This document shows, one piece after another, positions 22,949 through 31,829 of a DNA stretch of 36,562 nucleotides. The translations under genes and the position numbers were made by a program. Within the stretch, counting starts at the first letter, position 1; every line of letters begins with the position of its first letter. The notes beneath the pieces are model-generated. The model was not told the DNA's origin, did not search any database, and saw only the letters and a list, made by a program, of their open reading frames with translations. This DNA is from 4484-232 sp964486555. Lineage in GTDB: Bacteria > Thermotogota > Thermotogae > Thermotogales > Thermotogaceae. The stretch lies in the NCBI GenBank assembly GCA_964486555.1, contig CAZANP010000014.1, forward strand, positions 1 through 36,562, in the 5' to 3' direction.

Positions 22949-24480
22949 AAGCTATCACCACTGCTTTCATTCACCTTCTGACCGGAAGCATAGTACATCA
23001 CTTCTTGTTGCGATACTTTACGTTGCTTGTTGTCAAGAATGTTGACGATTCTTCCCTCCCACATCACCGCTATTCTGTCACTGAGATGAAGTATCTCTGG
23101 AAGTTCTGAAGATATCATGATGACAGCTTTACCTTGAGCTGCAAGTTCCCTGATCATTCTGTGAATTTCTGCTTTCGTGGCAACATCTATACCTCTCGTT
23201 GGTTCATCGAATATCAGAACATCGGAGTTCAAAGCCAACCATTTCGCCAGGACCACTTTCTGCTGATTACCGCCAGAGAGAGTCTCTGTAATCTTGTCAA
23301 TACTGGGAGTTTTTATGTTGAGTCTTTTCACGAAATCCTCCGCGAGTCTATCTGACCTTCTTTCATCAACAATGAGGCCCCTTCTCAACTTATCAAGAGA
23401 AGGCAGGACTATGTTGTCTCTCACGGTGAGTTTCAGAACCAACCCCTGAAGTTTCCTATCTTCCGGTATCAAACCTATACCCATAGCTATCGCTTCTTTT
23501 GGACTGTTTATCTCCACTTCCTTACCTTTGTATATTATTCTTCCTCCTTCCTTCTTTTCAGCACCAAATATGAGATGCATGGTTTCCGTTCTTCCAGACC
23601 CAACGAGGCCAGCAAAACCGAGGACTTCTCCTTTTCTGAGCTCGAACGAAACATCCTTCACCTTATCTTTCCATCTCAGGTTTTCAACCTTCAATATCAC
23701 CTCTCCAGGTTTGGTTTCGATACCATGCGGGAAAAATTCAACATCCCTTCCTACCATGTGCCTTATGATGACATCTATATCGAATTCCTCCCTTGTGAGT
23801 GAAGCAACTCTCTTCCCATCTCTCATGATCACAACCCTATCGCTTATCTCCAACACTTCTTCCAACCTATGAGACACGAAAACGATCGATATACCATGTT
23901 CTTCCTTCAACCTTCTGATAATGTCAAAGAGTATCTTGACCTCACTCACCGTCAAAGAAGAAGTTGGCTCATCCATGAAGATGATCCTTGGGTTTTTCAC
24001 GAGAGCCTTTGATATCTCGACCATCTGCATTTGAGCTGTGCTCAAATCTTTAACATAAGCATCTGGAGGAAAGTTTGCTCCTAGCATGTCCAAGATTTCC
24101 TGTGTCTTTCTGTACATATCGTCATCATGGGATCGTCTGAATATACCTTTTTTCCCAGTCCTTGTTATCTCGTTGGCCAGAAAAACGTTTTCGTAAACTG
24201 TTAAATTGGGGGCAAGGTTCAGTTCTTGATGGATCACACTGATACCGTATTTGAAAGCATCCAAGGGATTTCTGAACGATACTTCCTTACCGTTTATATA
24301 TATCCTTCCCTCGTCAGGTTTTAAAACCCCTGTAAGCATTTTTATGAGTGTGCTTTTACCAGCACCGTTTTCTCCCACTAAAGAAACGATTTCGTTTTCA
24401 TAAACCTCGAAATCAACCTTATCAACAGCCACAACACCTGGAAAGCTCTTTCTCATTCCAACAGCCCCCAATATCTCCAT
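22945..24480 (-). CDS. CUT2 sugar ABC transporter, fused double ATPase (RbsA/MglA-like)
   Basis: A 511-aa protein made of two ABC domains, the hallmark of CUT2 monosaccharide importers. Domain 1 has Walker A GENGAGKST (about 37-45), signature LSTAQMQMVEI and Walker B IIFMDEPTSSL. Domain 2 has the degenerate Walker A GLVGSGRTE, signature LSGGNQQKV and Walker B VLIFDEPTRGID. Both changes are usual in RbsA/MglA. It sits downstream of the matching binding protein and permease (order permease, binding protein, ATPase) and overlaps the ROK gene by 4 nt. The sugar is not predictable from the ATPase. Confidence 0.95.
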   Translation of the reverse strand: MEILGAVGMRKSFPGVVAVDKVDFEVYENEIVSLVGENGAGKSTLIKMLTGVLKPDEGRIYINGKEVSFRNPLDAFKYGISVIHQELNLAPNLTVYENVFLANEITRTGKKGIFRRSHDDDMYRKTQEILDMLGANFPPDAYVKDLSTAQMQMVEISKALVKNPRIIFMDEPTSSLTVSEVKILFDIIRRLKEEHGISIVFVSHRLEEVLEISDRVVIMRDGKRVASLTREEFDIDVIIRHMVGRDVEFFPHGIETKPGEVILKVENLRWKDKVKDVSFELRKGEVLGFAGLVGSGRTETMHLIFGAEKKEGGRIIYKGKEVEINSPKEAIAMGIGLIPEDRKLQGLVLKLTVRDNIVLPSLDKLRRGLIVDERRSDRLAEDFVKRLNIKTPSIDKITETLSGGNQQKVVLAKWLALNSDVLIFDEPTRGIDVATKAEIHRMIRELAAQGKAVIMISSELPEILHLSDRIAVMWEGRIVNILDNKQRKVSQQEVMYYASGQKVNESSGDSL

Positions 24481-24507
24481 CGGATCACCTCGTTCAACTC
24501 TCGCTTT

Positions 24508-24530
24508 AAAGGGAGGGGATACCCCCTCCC
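24508..24530 (-). terminator. GC-rich hairpin after the CUT2 binding-protein gene
   Basis: An 8-bp perfect stem GGGAGGGG (511-518 of kb 24) with CCCCTCCC (523-530) and a 4-nt loop. On the minus strand it is followed by only three T residues, so it is more likely an RNA-stabilising or attenuating hairpin than a full terminator. It lies between the binding protein and the ATPase. Confidence 0.6.
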
Positions 24531-24536
24531 CGAGTT

Positions 24537-25496
24537 TCAGAACTTTATGGGAATTCCAAGCTTTTCCATCATTTTCAAGTATTCATCGAGGTTGTCAGGT
24601 GTCACAACATCGACACCTGTATCGATGATGTAATCTCCATTAACCTTCGGGAGCATCATCAAGGTGTTTGTAACGCCTATCTTGTTCATAAGGTAGAGAA
24701 CGACCACCGAGAGGTATCCCATCATGTAGGGTCTCTGACCCATCGTCGCGTTGATGACGCCTTCTTTCACGTATTGAAGAATATCCGGTGTCGTATCGAA
24801 ACAAACTATCTTGACTTTTCCAACTTTTCCAGCGTTTTTGACTGCGAGAGCCTGAGATGGTCCGTTGTACGCGTAGACTCCAAAGAATGCATCGAGGTCT
24901 GGGTGTGCGTTTAAAGCGGATTCTGCAAGTGAAAGAGCTCTTGCACCATCTTCCTCATCGTTGAGGATGTCAAGAACCTCTATTTCTGTTCCTTTTATGG
25001 CATCTTTGAATCCCTGGATTCTCTGAAGAGAGTTCATCGCCGTCAGAGAACCTGTTCCTATGACGACCTTACCTTTTCCGTTGAGGATCTTCTTCATGAT
25101 CGTTCCGGCGATATATCCTGCCTGATAGTTATCTGTTCCTATGTAGACGTATCTTCCACTCTCTGGAGAGTCTGTATCCAGCGTTATTACAGGTATTCCA
25201 AGTTCAAGAGCCTTCTTTATAGCAGGAATGACCGCGTTCGGATCTGATGGTGCGATCGCTATACCATCGAATCCCTGAGCTATGAAGGATTCAAGCATCT
25301 GAAGTTGAGCGTTTATATCTTCCTTCTGTGGAACGAAGAACCTTGTTTCGATTCCCAACGCTTTACCAGCAGCTTTTACCCCTTGCTCAACCTGCGACCA
25401 GTATGGATGAACCGACTTTCCAATGACTCCAACGGTCAATCCAAAGATGGTCAGTCCTATAACGAGCAACAGACCTAATGTGAGTAACTTTTTCAT
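24537..25496 (-). CDS. CUT2 sugar-binding protein (RbsB-like)
   Basis: A 319-aa periplasmic binding protein of the ribose/galactose type I fold. The signal peptide is about 1-19 (MKKLLTLGLLLVIGLTIFG) with no lipobox Cys, as usual in Thermotogae where the toga holds free binding proteins. Core motifs are GVIGKSVHPYWSQVEQGVKA, GIAIAPSDPNAVIPAIKKA, PVITLDTDSP, YIGTDNYQAGYIAG and the hinge-2 region IVCFDTTPDILQYVKEG. The ligand is a monosaccharide or similar small polyol; acidic and aromatic pocket residues cannot be assigned reliably here. It follows the CUT2 permease by 22 nt and is followed by a stable hairpin that would favour its higher expression. Confidence 0.94.
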   Translation of the reverse strand: MKKLLTLGLLLVIGLTIFGLTVGVIGKSVHPYWSQVEQGVKAAGKALGIETRFFVPQKEDINAQLQMLESFIAQGFDGIAIAPSDPNAVIPAIKKALELGIPVITLDTDSPESGRYVYIGTDNYQAGYIAGTIMKKILNGKGKVVIGTGSLTAMNSLQRIQGFKDAIKGTEIEVLDILNDEEDGARALSLAESALNAHPDLDAFFGVYAYNGPSQALAVKNAGKVGKVKIVCFDTTPDILQYVKEGVINATMGQRPYMMGYLSVVVLYLMNKIGVTNTLMMLPKVNGDYIIDTGVDVVTPDNLDEYLKMMEKLGIPIKF

Positions 25497-25518
25497 AAGA
25501 ACCCACCTCCCTGAAGAG

Positions 25519-26463
25519 TTATTTTGAAGCTCTCATTCTCTTTCTGAGGACATCCATTGTAACGGCGGTTACTATAACGAGCCCTATCACGACGTTGTGC
25601 CAGTAAGTGGATACATTCAAAAGAACCAGAGCGTTCCACAGCAAACTTATGATGCTTGCACCGACGACTGCTCCAAGCACACTCCCTTCCCCACCTGTTA
25701 AGCTGGTTCCACCTATAACTGTGGAGGCTATCGCATATAACTCATACATCGATCCCACACCAGGTTGGCCCTGTGAAAGACGGGCAGCTATTATTATTCC
25801 CGCAACACCAGCTAAGAAACCTGAAACCATGAAAGCGATCATCCTGACTCTCGAAACGTTGACACCTGAAAATCTCGCCGCAACTTCGTTTCCTCCAACA
25901 GCTCTGAGATGCTTCCCGTAAACAGTTTTCCTCAAGAAAAAGTCCGCTATCAAAGCTATGACCAGAAGAATCCAGACAGGTATTGGTATTTTCAGAATGT
26001 CTCCTTGTCCTATGGATAGAAAATGACTCGGCAATCCAACGATGGGCCATCCATGCGTGATGACAGCCGCCATACCTCTTGCCATGGTGAGTGTTCCAAG
26101 AGTTATTATGAAAGCTGGAACACCGAGTTTTGTCACGAAGAATCCGTGCCAAACACCCACGAGAACCGAGAAACCCAGTATGAGTATTATCGCAAGAGAT
26201 ACTGGAACACCGTGAACCATGAGCCAGGAAACCATAACACCGGTTAATGCAACCATGGATCCTGGAGACAAGTCTATGGCTCCTCCTCCAGACATTATCA
26301 CGAACGTTTCACCGATGGCTAGTATTCCAAAAATGGCGATCTGTTTTCCCAAGGTTTGGAGGTTGAAAGCCGTTAGAAATCTAGGGTTCAGGACAGCTGT
26401 AAAAATCACCAAGACGATTAGTGCCATCAACGGACCGCTTTCTCTAAGACCTCTTCTCTTCAA
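25519..26463 (-). CDS. CUT2 sugar ABC transporter permease (RbsC-like)
   Basis: A 314-aa inner-membrane permease with about eight to ten helices. The CUT2 signatures are IAIFGILAIGETFVIMSGGG near 43-62, DLSPGSMVALTGV, and the cytoplasmic coupling region GGNEVAARFSGVNVSRVRM followed by GFLAGVAGIIIAARL. The late segment SVIGGTSLTGGEGSVLGAVVG-type repeat is also conserved (ASTVIGGTSLTGGEGS). A single permease gene implies a homodimer, as in ribose transporters. It follows the dehydrogenase gene by 30 nt, so enzyme and transporter are co-transcribed. Confidence 0.95.
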   Translation of the reverse strand: MKRRGLRESGPLMALIVLVIFTAVLNPRFLTAFNLQTLGKQIAIFGILAIGETFVIMSGGGAIDLSPGSMVALTGVMVSWLMVHGVPVSLAIILILGFSVLVGVWHGFFVTKLGVPAFIITLGTLTMARGMAAVITHGWPIVGLPSHFLSIGQGDILKIPIPVWILLVIALIADFFLRKTVYGKHLRAVGGNEVAARFSGVNVSRVRMIAFMVSGFLAGVAGIIIAARLSQGQPGVGSMYELYAIASTVIGGTSLTGGEGSVLGAVVGASIISLLWNALVLLNVSTYWHNVVIGLVIVTAVTMDVLRKRMRASK

Positions 26464-26493
26464 CGTTTTCCCTCCTTAAGTTTTCAGTCTTTT

Positions 26494-27702
26494 TCAAATT
26501 TCATACGTGATATCCACCCTTTGCCCTGTTTCCGCTGACCTTAGAATCGCTTCCTCGACCACAAGGGCTCTGTAACCATCTCTGAAACTCGCGCCCCAGG
26601 GTTCAACGTCTTTGTCGTTCACTATACAATCGAAGAGGTGATAGATCGCATGAACTTGAGCATGTTCCCATCCTATTATGTGTCCATGAGGCCACCAGTG
26701 CTCCATGTAGGGATGATAGGATTCTGTCACCATGATATCTCTTGCTCCAACCAATTTCGCCTCTCCTTCTTTCGCAAGATAGACTTCCAATTCGTTCAAC
26801 CTTTCAAGGTTGAATCTTATGCTTCCTTTGGAACCGTTTATCTCCCAGTATTGGTAATTCTTTCTCCCGTGGCAAAATCTTGAGGCTTCCAGTGTTCCTA
26901 TGGCACCATTTTCGAATTCTACAACTGCCGCAAAGGCATCGTCAACATCAACTTTACCTTTTTTACTCGGGTCCTCTGGAAGAGGTCTTTCCTTTATGAA
27001 AGTTCTCGTTTGAGCCATGACGGATGCTATCTCACCAACGAGAAAGCGAGCCATGTCTATTATGTGGGATCCAAGATCCCCTAAAGCTCCGCTACCTGCT
27101 ATATCTTTCCTCAATCTCCAAACAAGCGGAAAATTCGGATCTATTATCCATTCCTGGAGGTATTGGGCCCTGAAATGGTATATCTTACCGATCTTTCCAC
27201 TTTCGACAATTTCCTTGGCCAATCTTATTGCGGGAACAAACCTGTAGTTAAAATCCACCATGTGTTTGATCCCTTTCTCTTGAGCTTTTTCGAACAGTTC
27301 TTTCCCCTGCTTGGAATTCAGAGCCAGTGGTTTCTCACAGAATATATGTTTTCCATTCTCTATAGCTTTGAGTGTCGGTTCGTAATGAACGTTGTTTGGA
27401 CCGCTGTTATCGAAGACATCAACATCGGGATCCTTCACCAGTTCTTTCCAATCTGTATAGTACTTCTTGTAACCATATCTCTTTGCGGCGGTTTTCACCG
27501 CTTCTTCATTTCTCCCACATATTGCGTACAACTCCGCAAGTGCAGGTGGGGGATACATGATGTAATTCATTTTCTTATACGCATTCGAATGAGATTTCCC
27601 CATGAAAGCGTATCCTAAAATTCCAACACGAAGAACTGGTATTTCCTCAACTTCCCTTGCTTCACCCATTGTCACAAAGCCGACTTTCTTTTCCTCCGCC
27701 AT
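26494..27702 (-). CDS. Gfo/Idh/MocA dehydrogenase, levoglucosan dehydrogenase-like
   Basis: A 402-aa NAD(P)-dependent sugar dehydrogenase. After an unusual 22-residue charged N-terminal extension comes the Rossmann nucleotide site (GILGYAFMG, 27-35, with Ala in place of the middle Gly). The family catalytic set follows: K124 in EKP, D209 and H213 in GALGDLGSHIIDMARFL. The match to levoglucosan dehydrogenase, which oxidises the C3 hydroxyl of 1,6-anhydroglucose to a 3-keto sugar, extends beyond family motifs: FMGKSHSNAY, FNYRFVPAIRLAKEIVESG, LQEWIIDPNFPLVWR and the HGRKNYQYWEI loop. SD GGGGGGAG supports this start. It is 12 nt after the isomerase-like gene, pointing to successive steps. Related inositol or glycoside 3-dehydrogenases remain possible. 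Confidence 0.88.
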   Translation of the reverse strand: MAEEKKVGFVTMGEAREVEEIPVLRVGILGYAFMGKSHSNAYKKMNYIMYPPPALAELYAICGRNEEAVKTAAKRYGYKKYYTDWKELVKDPDVDVFDNSGPNNVHYEPTLKAIENGKHIFCEKPLALNSKQGKELFEKAQEKGIKHMVDFNYRFVPAIRLAKEIVESGKIGKIYHFRAQYLQEWIIDPNFPLVWRLRKDIAGSGALGDLGSHIIDMARFLVGEIASVMAQTRTFIKERPLPEDPSKKGKVDVDDAFAAVVEFENGAIGTLEASRFCHGRKNYQYWEINGSKGSIRFNLERLNELEVYLAKEGEAKLVGARDIMVTESYHPYMEHWWPHGHIIGWEHAQVHAIYHLFDCIVNDKDVEPWGASFRDGYRALVVEEAILRSAETGQRVDITYEI

Positions 27703-27714
27703 CGTACTCCCCCC

Positions 27715-28686
27715 TTACCACCAGACCTTCTCCAAAGGTTTTTTAATTATGAGAGGCTTCAAAAACTGAATGCATTTTTCTGCCCCGTCTTCTGGTGACA
27801 TGACTGGGTCTTCATGCTCGAAGGAAAGGACGTAATCGTATCTGACCTCAAGTAGTGCCGTTATTATCCTTTTCCAATTCACATCTCCCCAACCAGGCAC
27901 TCTGAATCTGAAACCCCTATCTATTCTCATCCAACTACCTGTGGGGATGACACCTGACCTTGGAAGTTCATCCTTTTGAAGTTCTCCGTCTTTAGCGTGA
28001 GCGTGATAAATTCTGTCACCGAATTTTTTGATGAATATCACAGGATCTATCAATTGCCATACGAAGTGACTCGGATCGAAATTGAACCCGAAGGTCTTTC
28101 TACCGTCGAGAGCTTTTATTGCTCTCTCTGCGGTTTCTATGTTGTAAGCGATTTCCGTAGGATGAACCTCCAATGCGAATTTAACACCCCATTTATCGAA
28201 TTCATCCAAAATTTCGTTCCATCTCTCTGCGAACAGTTCCCAACCTCTTTCGTATATCTCCTCATTTTTTGGAGGGAATATGTACCATTTCTCCCAAACA
28301 TGTGATCCCGTGAAGCCACAGACTACAGGTACTTCAAGTGCAGCGGCGGCTTGGGCTGTTTTTTTCATCCTCTCAATACCGTATTTGACCTTCTCTTCAG
28401 GATCCTTAGTTGGAGCCCAATCGTCGGTCGATTCGTCTAAAGGACCGAGAACGAGCTGCCCCTCAAGATGGTTGCTTATAGCAGATATTTCCAGATTGTA
28501 TTTCTTCAGAGTCTCCTTTATGCTCTTTCTGTAATCTTTATCCTCCAAAACCTTATCAATATCCAGATGGTTACTTCCCCTCCAAGCCGCAAGTTCCACC
28601 ATCTCGTAACCCAATCTTGATACGTACTCCGCCACTTTCTCCAATGGCCAGTCGTTGAAAAGGACCGTAAAGATACCTATCTTCAT
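27715..28686 (-). CDS. Sugar isomerase/epimerase-like TIM barrel (AP endonuclease 2 superfamily)
   Basis: A 323-aa xylose-isomerase-like barrel. Likely divalent-metal ligands are E173 (ALEVHP), D204 (FNFDPSH), H230 (HAHAKD) and E290 (SFEHED); H207 and H228 also line the site. There is no signal peptide. This superfamily includes IolE/IolH, hydroxypyruvate isomerase, and the enzymes that beta-eliminate 3-keto-glycosides in levoglucosan (LgdB) and C/O-glycoside breakdown. Pairing with a levoglucosan dehydrogenase-like enzyme 12 nt downstream favours a 3-keto-sugar lyase or hydratase role. An isomerase or epimerase acting on a free keto-sugar is the alternative. It follows the CUT1 permease gene by 15 nt within the transport operon. 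Confidence 0.85.
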   Translation of the reverse strand: MKIGIFTVLFNDWPLEKVAEYVSRLGYEMVELAAWRGSNHLDIDKVLEDKDYRKSIKETLKKYNLEISAISNHLEGQLVLGPLDESTDDWAPTKDPEEKVKYGIERMKKTAQAAAALEVPVVCGFTGSHVWEKWYIFPPKNEEIYERGWELFAERWNEILDEFDKWGVKFALEVHPTEIAYNIETAERAIKALDGRKTFGFNFDPSHFVWQLIDPVIFIKKFGDRIYHAHAKDGELQKDELPRSGVIPTGSWMRIDRGFRFRVPGWGDVNWKRIITALLEVRYDYVLSFEHEDPVMSPEDGAEKCIQFLKPLIIKKPLEKVWW

Positions 28687-28701
28687 AACACTCCCCCCTT
28701 C

Positions 28702-29553
28702 TCAACCTTTTATGGTTCCGAATGTAACACCCCTGAGAAGGTACTTTCTAACGAGAAATGTGAAGATCAGAACAGGAGCTAAAAACAGAAGACTCGCTGC
28801 AGCTACTTCTCCCCAGTTTATACCCGTCGTTTTCAAAATCGTCCCTGCGATCGTTGGAGGCACCGTTTTCACTTCTTCACTCGTCAGTATCAGCGCAAAA
28901 ACGTATTCATTCCAAGCCGTTATACCACAGAAAACAGCTGTGGCAGAAATTCCTGGAAGTGTCTGAGGCAGTATGATTTTTAGGAAAGCCTGAAAACGAG
29001 TATAACCATCGCACATCGCTGCCTCTTCAAACTCTACAGGTATCTCATCCATGAATCCTTTCATCATCCAGACAGAAAACGAAAGGTTGAAGACCGTGTA
29101 TAGGATTATCATTCCAAGATGTGTGTTAAATAATCCCAAGCTTTTGTACATAACGAAGACTGGGACTACTATCACCATCGAGGGGAGCATACGAGTTGAG
29201 AGTATGAAGAACAAAACGTCTGCCTTTCCTGGGAAGTTGTATCTTGAGAAAGCGTAGCCAGAGAGGGTTCCAAGTAAAACGGCCAGCCCTGTGCTCAACG
29301 CCGTTATTATCGCACTGTTCAGAAGCGCCTTAGGGAAATCAGATGGTACTTCTTTGGCGAACTTCCCCCAACCAGCGATCTTGAAAAAGACTCTTTTGAA
29401 GTTAAGAAGAGTCGGTTTGAAATTGAAAAATTTTGGTGGCATCGAGAAAACATCGATCCTGCTCTTGAAAGCAGAAGAAGCCATCCAGAATAACGGGAAA
29501 ATATAGATACCAACTATAACAGCAACGAGTATCGTTAAAAGGACCTTCTTCAC
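28702..29553 (-). CDS. CUT1 sugar ABC transporter permease (MalG/UgpE-like)
   Basis: A 283-aa inner-membrane permease with six helices. The EAA coupling loop reads EFEEAAMCDGYTRFQAFLKIILPQ and contacts the ATPase. The N-terminus (VLLTILVAVIVGIYIFPLFWMASSAFKS) is typical of MalG-type permeases. It lies 10 nt after the MalF-like partner and 15 nt before the isomerase-like gene. It pairs with the 291-aa permease and the two MalK-type ATPases upstream. Confidence 0.95.
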   Translation of the reverse strand: MKKVLLTILVAVIVGIYIFPLFWMASSAFKSRIDVFSMPPKFFNFKPTLLNFKRVFFKIAGWGKFAKEVPSDFPKALLNSAIITALSTGLAVLLGTLSGYAFSRYNFPGKADVLFFILSTRMLPSMVIVVPVFVMYKSLGLFNTHLGMIILYTVFNLSFSVWMMKGFMDEIPVEFEEAAMCDGYTRFQAFLKIILPQTLPGISATAVFCGITAWNEYVFALILTSEEVKTVPPTIAGTILKTTGINWGEVAAASLLFLAPVLIFTFLVRKYLLRGVTFGTIKG

Positions 29554-29563
29554 AAAGAATCAC

Positions 29564-30439
29564 CTACCTTCTCTGAAGGCGATTCAAAAGGCGTATGTAT
29601 ATGTTACTCATACCGATTATTATTATCAAAATGATGTAAGCGAAAGCACATGCCTTTCCAGTTTCAAAATTCTGAAAGGCCATTCTGTACAGAGCGATAC
29701 TTATCGTCGAAGTTGCGGTTCCTGGGCCACCTTGTGTTAATCCCCAAGCAAGATCGAACATTTTGAAAGCGTCCATAGTTCTGAAGAGAAGTCCTACGAC
29801 AAGAAGTGGTGATATCAAAGGTAAGGTTATATGTCGAAATCTGAACCAAGGAGATGCTCTATCGATTTCAGCGGCTTCGTACAGTTCCTTTGGAACAGCG
29901 GAAAGCCCCGCAAGGGATATGAGAATCATGAAAGGGGTCCACATCCACGTATCCGTTATTATCAGCGCCCACATTGCCGATTCTTCCTTACCAAGCCATG
30001 GTATCTTTTCTATATTCAACAAGGATAAGAAGTAATTTAGAACTCCCCAATTGGCATCAAGAATATATCTCCAGAAGAGGCCAACCACTATGGGACTGAG
30101 CATCATGGGGGCAAGAACAAGGGTCAACAGTATCCCACGACCGGCGAACTCCTTGTTCAAAAGCAGAGCTATCCCAAGTCCCAAAAAGAATTGAAGGGCG
30201 ACCGCTGTTACCGCATATCTTGCGGTATTCTTAAAATGAAGCCATATGTAACGATCCTTGAGAATGTCTGCAAAATTCTTTATACCAACGAAATGCGGTT
30301 TTTCCGATCCAACCACGGAGTAATCGGTGAAGCTCAGAAACAACGACCATATCAAGGGATAAACCACTATGAAGACCAACAATAAGATCGTGGGTAATAT
30401 GAAAAGGAGAGCAAGCTTTCTATCCGTCAAAACTTTCAC
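29564..30439 (-). CDS. CUT1 sugar ABC transporter permease (MalF/UgpA-like)
   Basis: A 291-aa six-helix permease. The N-terminal signature LFILPTILLLVFIVVYPLIWSLFLSF lies near 10-35 and the EAA loop is ELYEAAEIDRASPWFRFRHI. It begins at GTG 30439 with AGAGGTGATACGAT before it. A stem-loop terminator separates it from the binding-protein gene upstream, which should lower permease levels relative to the binding protein. No large periplasmic P2 loop as in E. coli MalF is present. Confidence 0.95.
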   Translation of the reverse strand: MKVLTDRKLALLFILPTILLLVFIVVYPLIWSLFLSFTDYSVVGSEKPHFVGIKNFADILKDRYIWLHFKNTARYAVTAVALQFFLGLGIALLLNKEFAGRGILLTLVLAPMMLSPIVVGLFWRYILDANWGVLNYFLSLLNIEKIPWLGKEESAMWALIITDTWMWTPFMILISLAGLSAVPKELYEAAEIDRASPWFRFRHITLPLISPLLVVGLLFRTMDAFKMFDLAWGLTQGGPGTATSTISIALYRMAFQNFETGKACAFAYIILIIIIGMSNIYIRLLNRLQRR

Positions 30440-30455
30440 ATCGTATCACCTCTAG

Positions 30456-30482
30456 CAAAAAATGGGGGGAGGATCCCCCCAT
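30456..30482 (-). terminator. Attenuating terminator between CUT1 binding protein and permeases
   Basis: A perfect 8-bp stem ATGGGGGG (30462-30469) with CCCCCCAT (30475-30482), loop of 5 nt, followed on the minus strand by six T residues. It lies directly after the binding-protein stop codon and should let only part of the transcripts continue into the permease genes. Confidence 0.8.
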
Positions 30483-30485
30483 CGT

Positions 30486-31796
30486 TCATTTAATGTATCC
30501 CGCTTCTCTGAGAATCCTTTCGTGCTCCTCAACAATCTTGTTCAGCGCTTCACGTGGTGTGAGAGTCCCAGCTATGACAGCGTTCAAGTTCTCCTGTGTC
30601 ACCGTAAGGAGTTTTGCGTATTCTGGTATATTCCAGAAGTCTCTGAGCCTTGGTATACTATCTTTCAGGGCTTTGTTCCAAGGATACATTTCTTCAAACT
30701 CGGGAGATTCGACGACTGGCCTGAAGCTCGTTAAGCCCCCATACAAAGCCCATTTTTTCTGAACTTCAGGGGTATAGAACCATTTTATGAATTCCTTCAC
30801 CTCTTCCTTCGCATCGGAATAAGCACTAACGGTTATTCCCTGTCCCCCAAGAGGTATGTAAGCGGTGTTAGGATCTCCTTCGATCAATGGGGGCAGAGCC
30901 ATGAATGCGACCTTGTCGTAAGTCTTTGAGACCTCAGGATCAACGAAACCTGGAGCGAAAGCTGCCCATTGTATGGCCATAGCGACTATACCCGTCTGCA
31001 TAGCGGTGTTAACCTCATCGAAACTGAAATTAGCAGCACCTGGAGGAGCGTATTTCACGAAAGATTTGTAGAATTCGAGAGCGGCAACCGCTTGTGCACT
31101 GTTCGCATATCCTCTGACCTCGTAAGTCTCGGGATTCCAGAAATCTCCTCCGAAATTCCAGAGTGCCCATCCAAAGTCCCAAGTCACCACATCGTAGTCC
31201 TTGGACCACTTTGTAGCTATTCCATAGAGGTTCTGCTCTGGTCTTGTGAAGAACTCAGCTATATCTCTCATTTCAAAAAGGTTTCTTGGAGGTCTCAATT
31301 CGTATCCATACTTTTTCTTGAAAGCTTCCTTCTCTTTTGGATCTTCGAAAAGATCCTTCCTGTAAATGAGTATCTCTGCATCTGTTTCACAGGGGAGGCC
31401 ATAGTAGTTTCCGCTGCCAGGTGGATACTCTCCATAGTACCTTAACAGGTTGGGATAGAAATCGTTTAAGTTAATTCCAAGTTCTTTGATCCAGTCGTTT
31501 AGCTTGATTATGTGCCCTCCTTCGACGAGCCACCCTAACCATTGGCTATCTGCGATAAGAATATCAATCGTTGGACTTTTGGCTGCGAATTCAACAGATA
31601 CCTTGTCCAAGAACTGTCCCCATGGTACGAAAAGCCCCTTAACCTTTATCCCTGTTTTTTCCGTGAACTCTTCTGAGAGAGCAAGAAGAGCATCAGCTGG
31701 TGGCCAGGAAGCCCAGCAGATTGTGATCTCTTTTGCAGCGAAGATCACGACTGAAACCACGATCAACATGAACATGAAAATAGCTTTTCTCCACAT
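30486..31796 (-). CDS. CUT1 sugar-binding protein, family 1 extracellular solute-binding
   Basis: A 436-aa periplasmic binding protein. The signal peptide is about 1-20 (MWRKAIFMFMLIVVSVVIFAA), without a lipobox Cys. The mature start KEITICWASWPPADALLALS and the repeated hinge motifs (PTIDILIADSQWLGWL, YYGLPCETDAEILIYRKDL, GIVAMAIQWAAFAPGF, PLGGQGITVSAYS) are those of CUT1 binding proteins for oligosaccharides, glycerol derivatives or polyols. Numerous Trp and Tyr residues suit stacking against sugar rings. A strong SD (AAAGGGGGG) precedes the ATG, and a terminator follows, both consistent with high expression. The ligand is unknown; the downstream enzymes hint at an anhydrosugar or glycoside. 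Confidence 0.93.
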   Translation of the reverse strand: MWRKAIFMFMLIVVSVVIFAAKEITICWASWPPADALLALSEEFTEKTGIKVKGLFVPWGQFLDKVSVEFAAKSPTIDILIADSQWLGWLVEGGHIIKLNDWIKELGINLNDFYPNLLRYYGEYPPGSGNYYGLPCETDAEILIYRKDLFEDPKEKEAFKKKYGYELRPPRNLFEMRDIAEFFTRPEQNLYGIATKWSKDYDVVTWDFGWALWNFGGDFWNPETYEVRGYANSAQAVAALEFYKSFVKYAPPGAANFSFDEVNTAMQTGIVAMAIQWAAFAPGFVDPEVSKTYDKVAFMALPPLIEGDPNTAYIPLGGQGITVSAYSDAKEEVKEFIKWFYTPEVQKKWALYGGLTSFRPVVESPEFEEMYPWNKALKDSIPRLRDFWNIPEYAKLLTVTQENLNAVIAGTLTPREALNKIVEEHERILREAGYIK

Positions 31797-31829
31797 AAGA
31801 AAACCCCCCTTTATGAAATTGTGGCAAGA

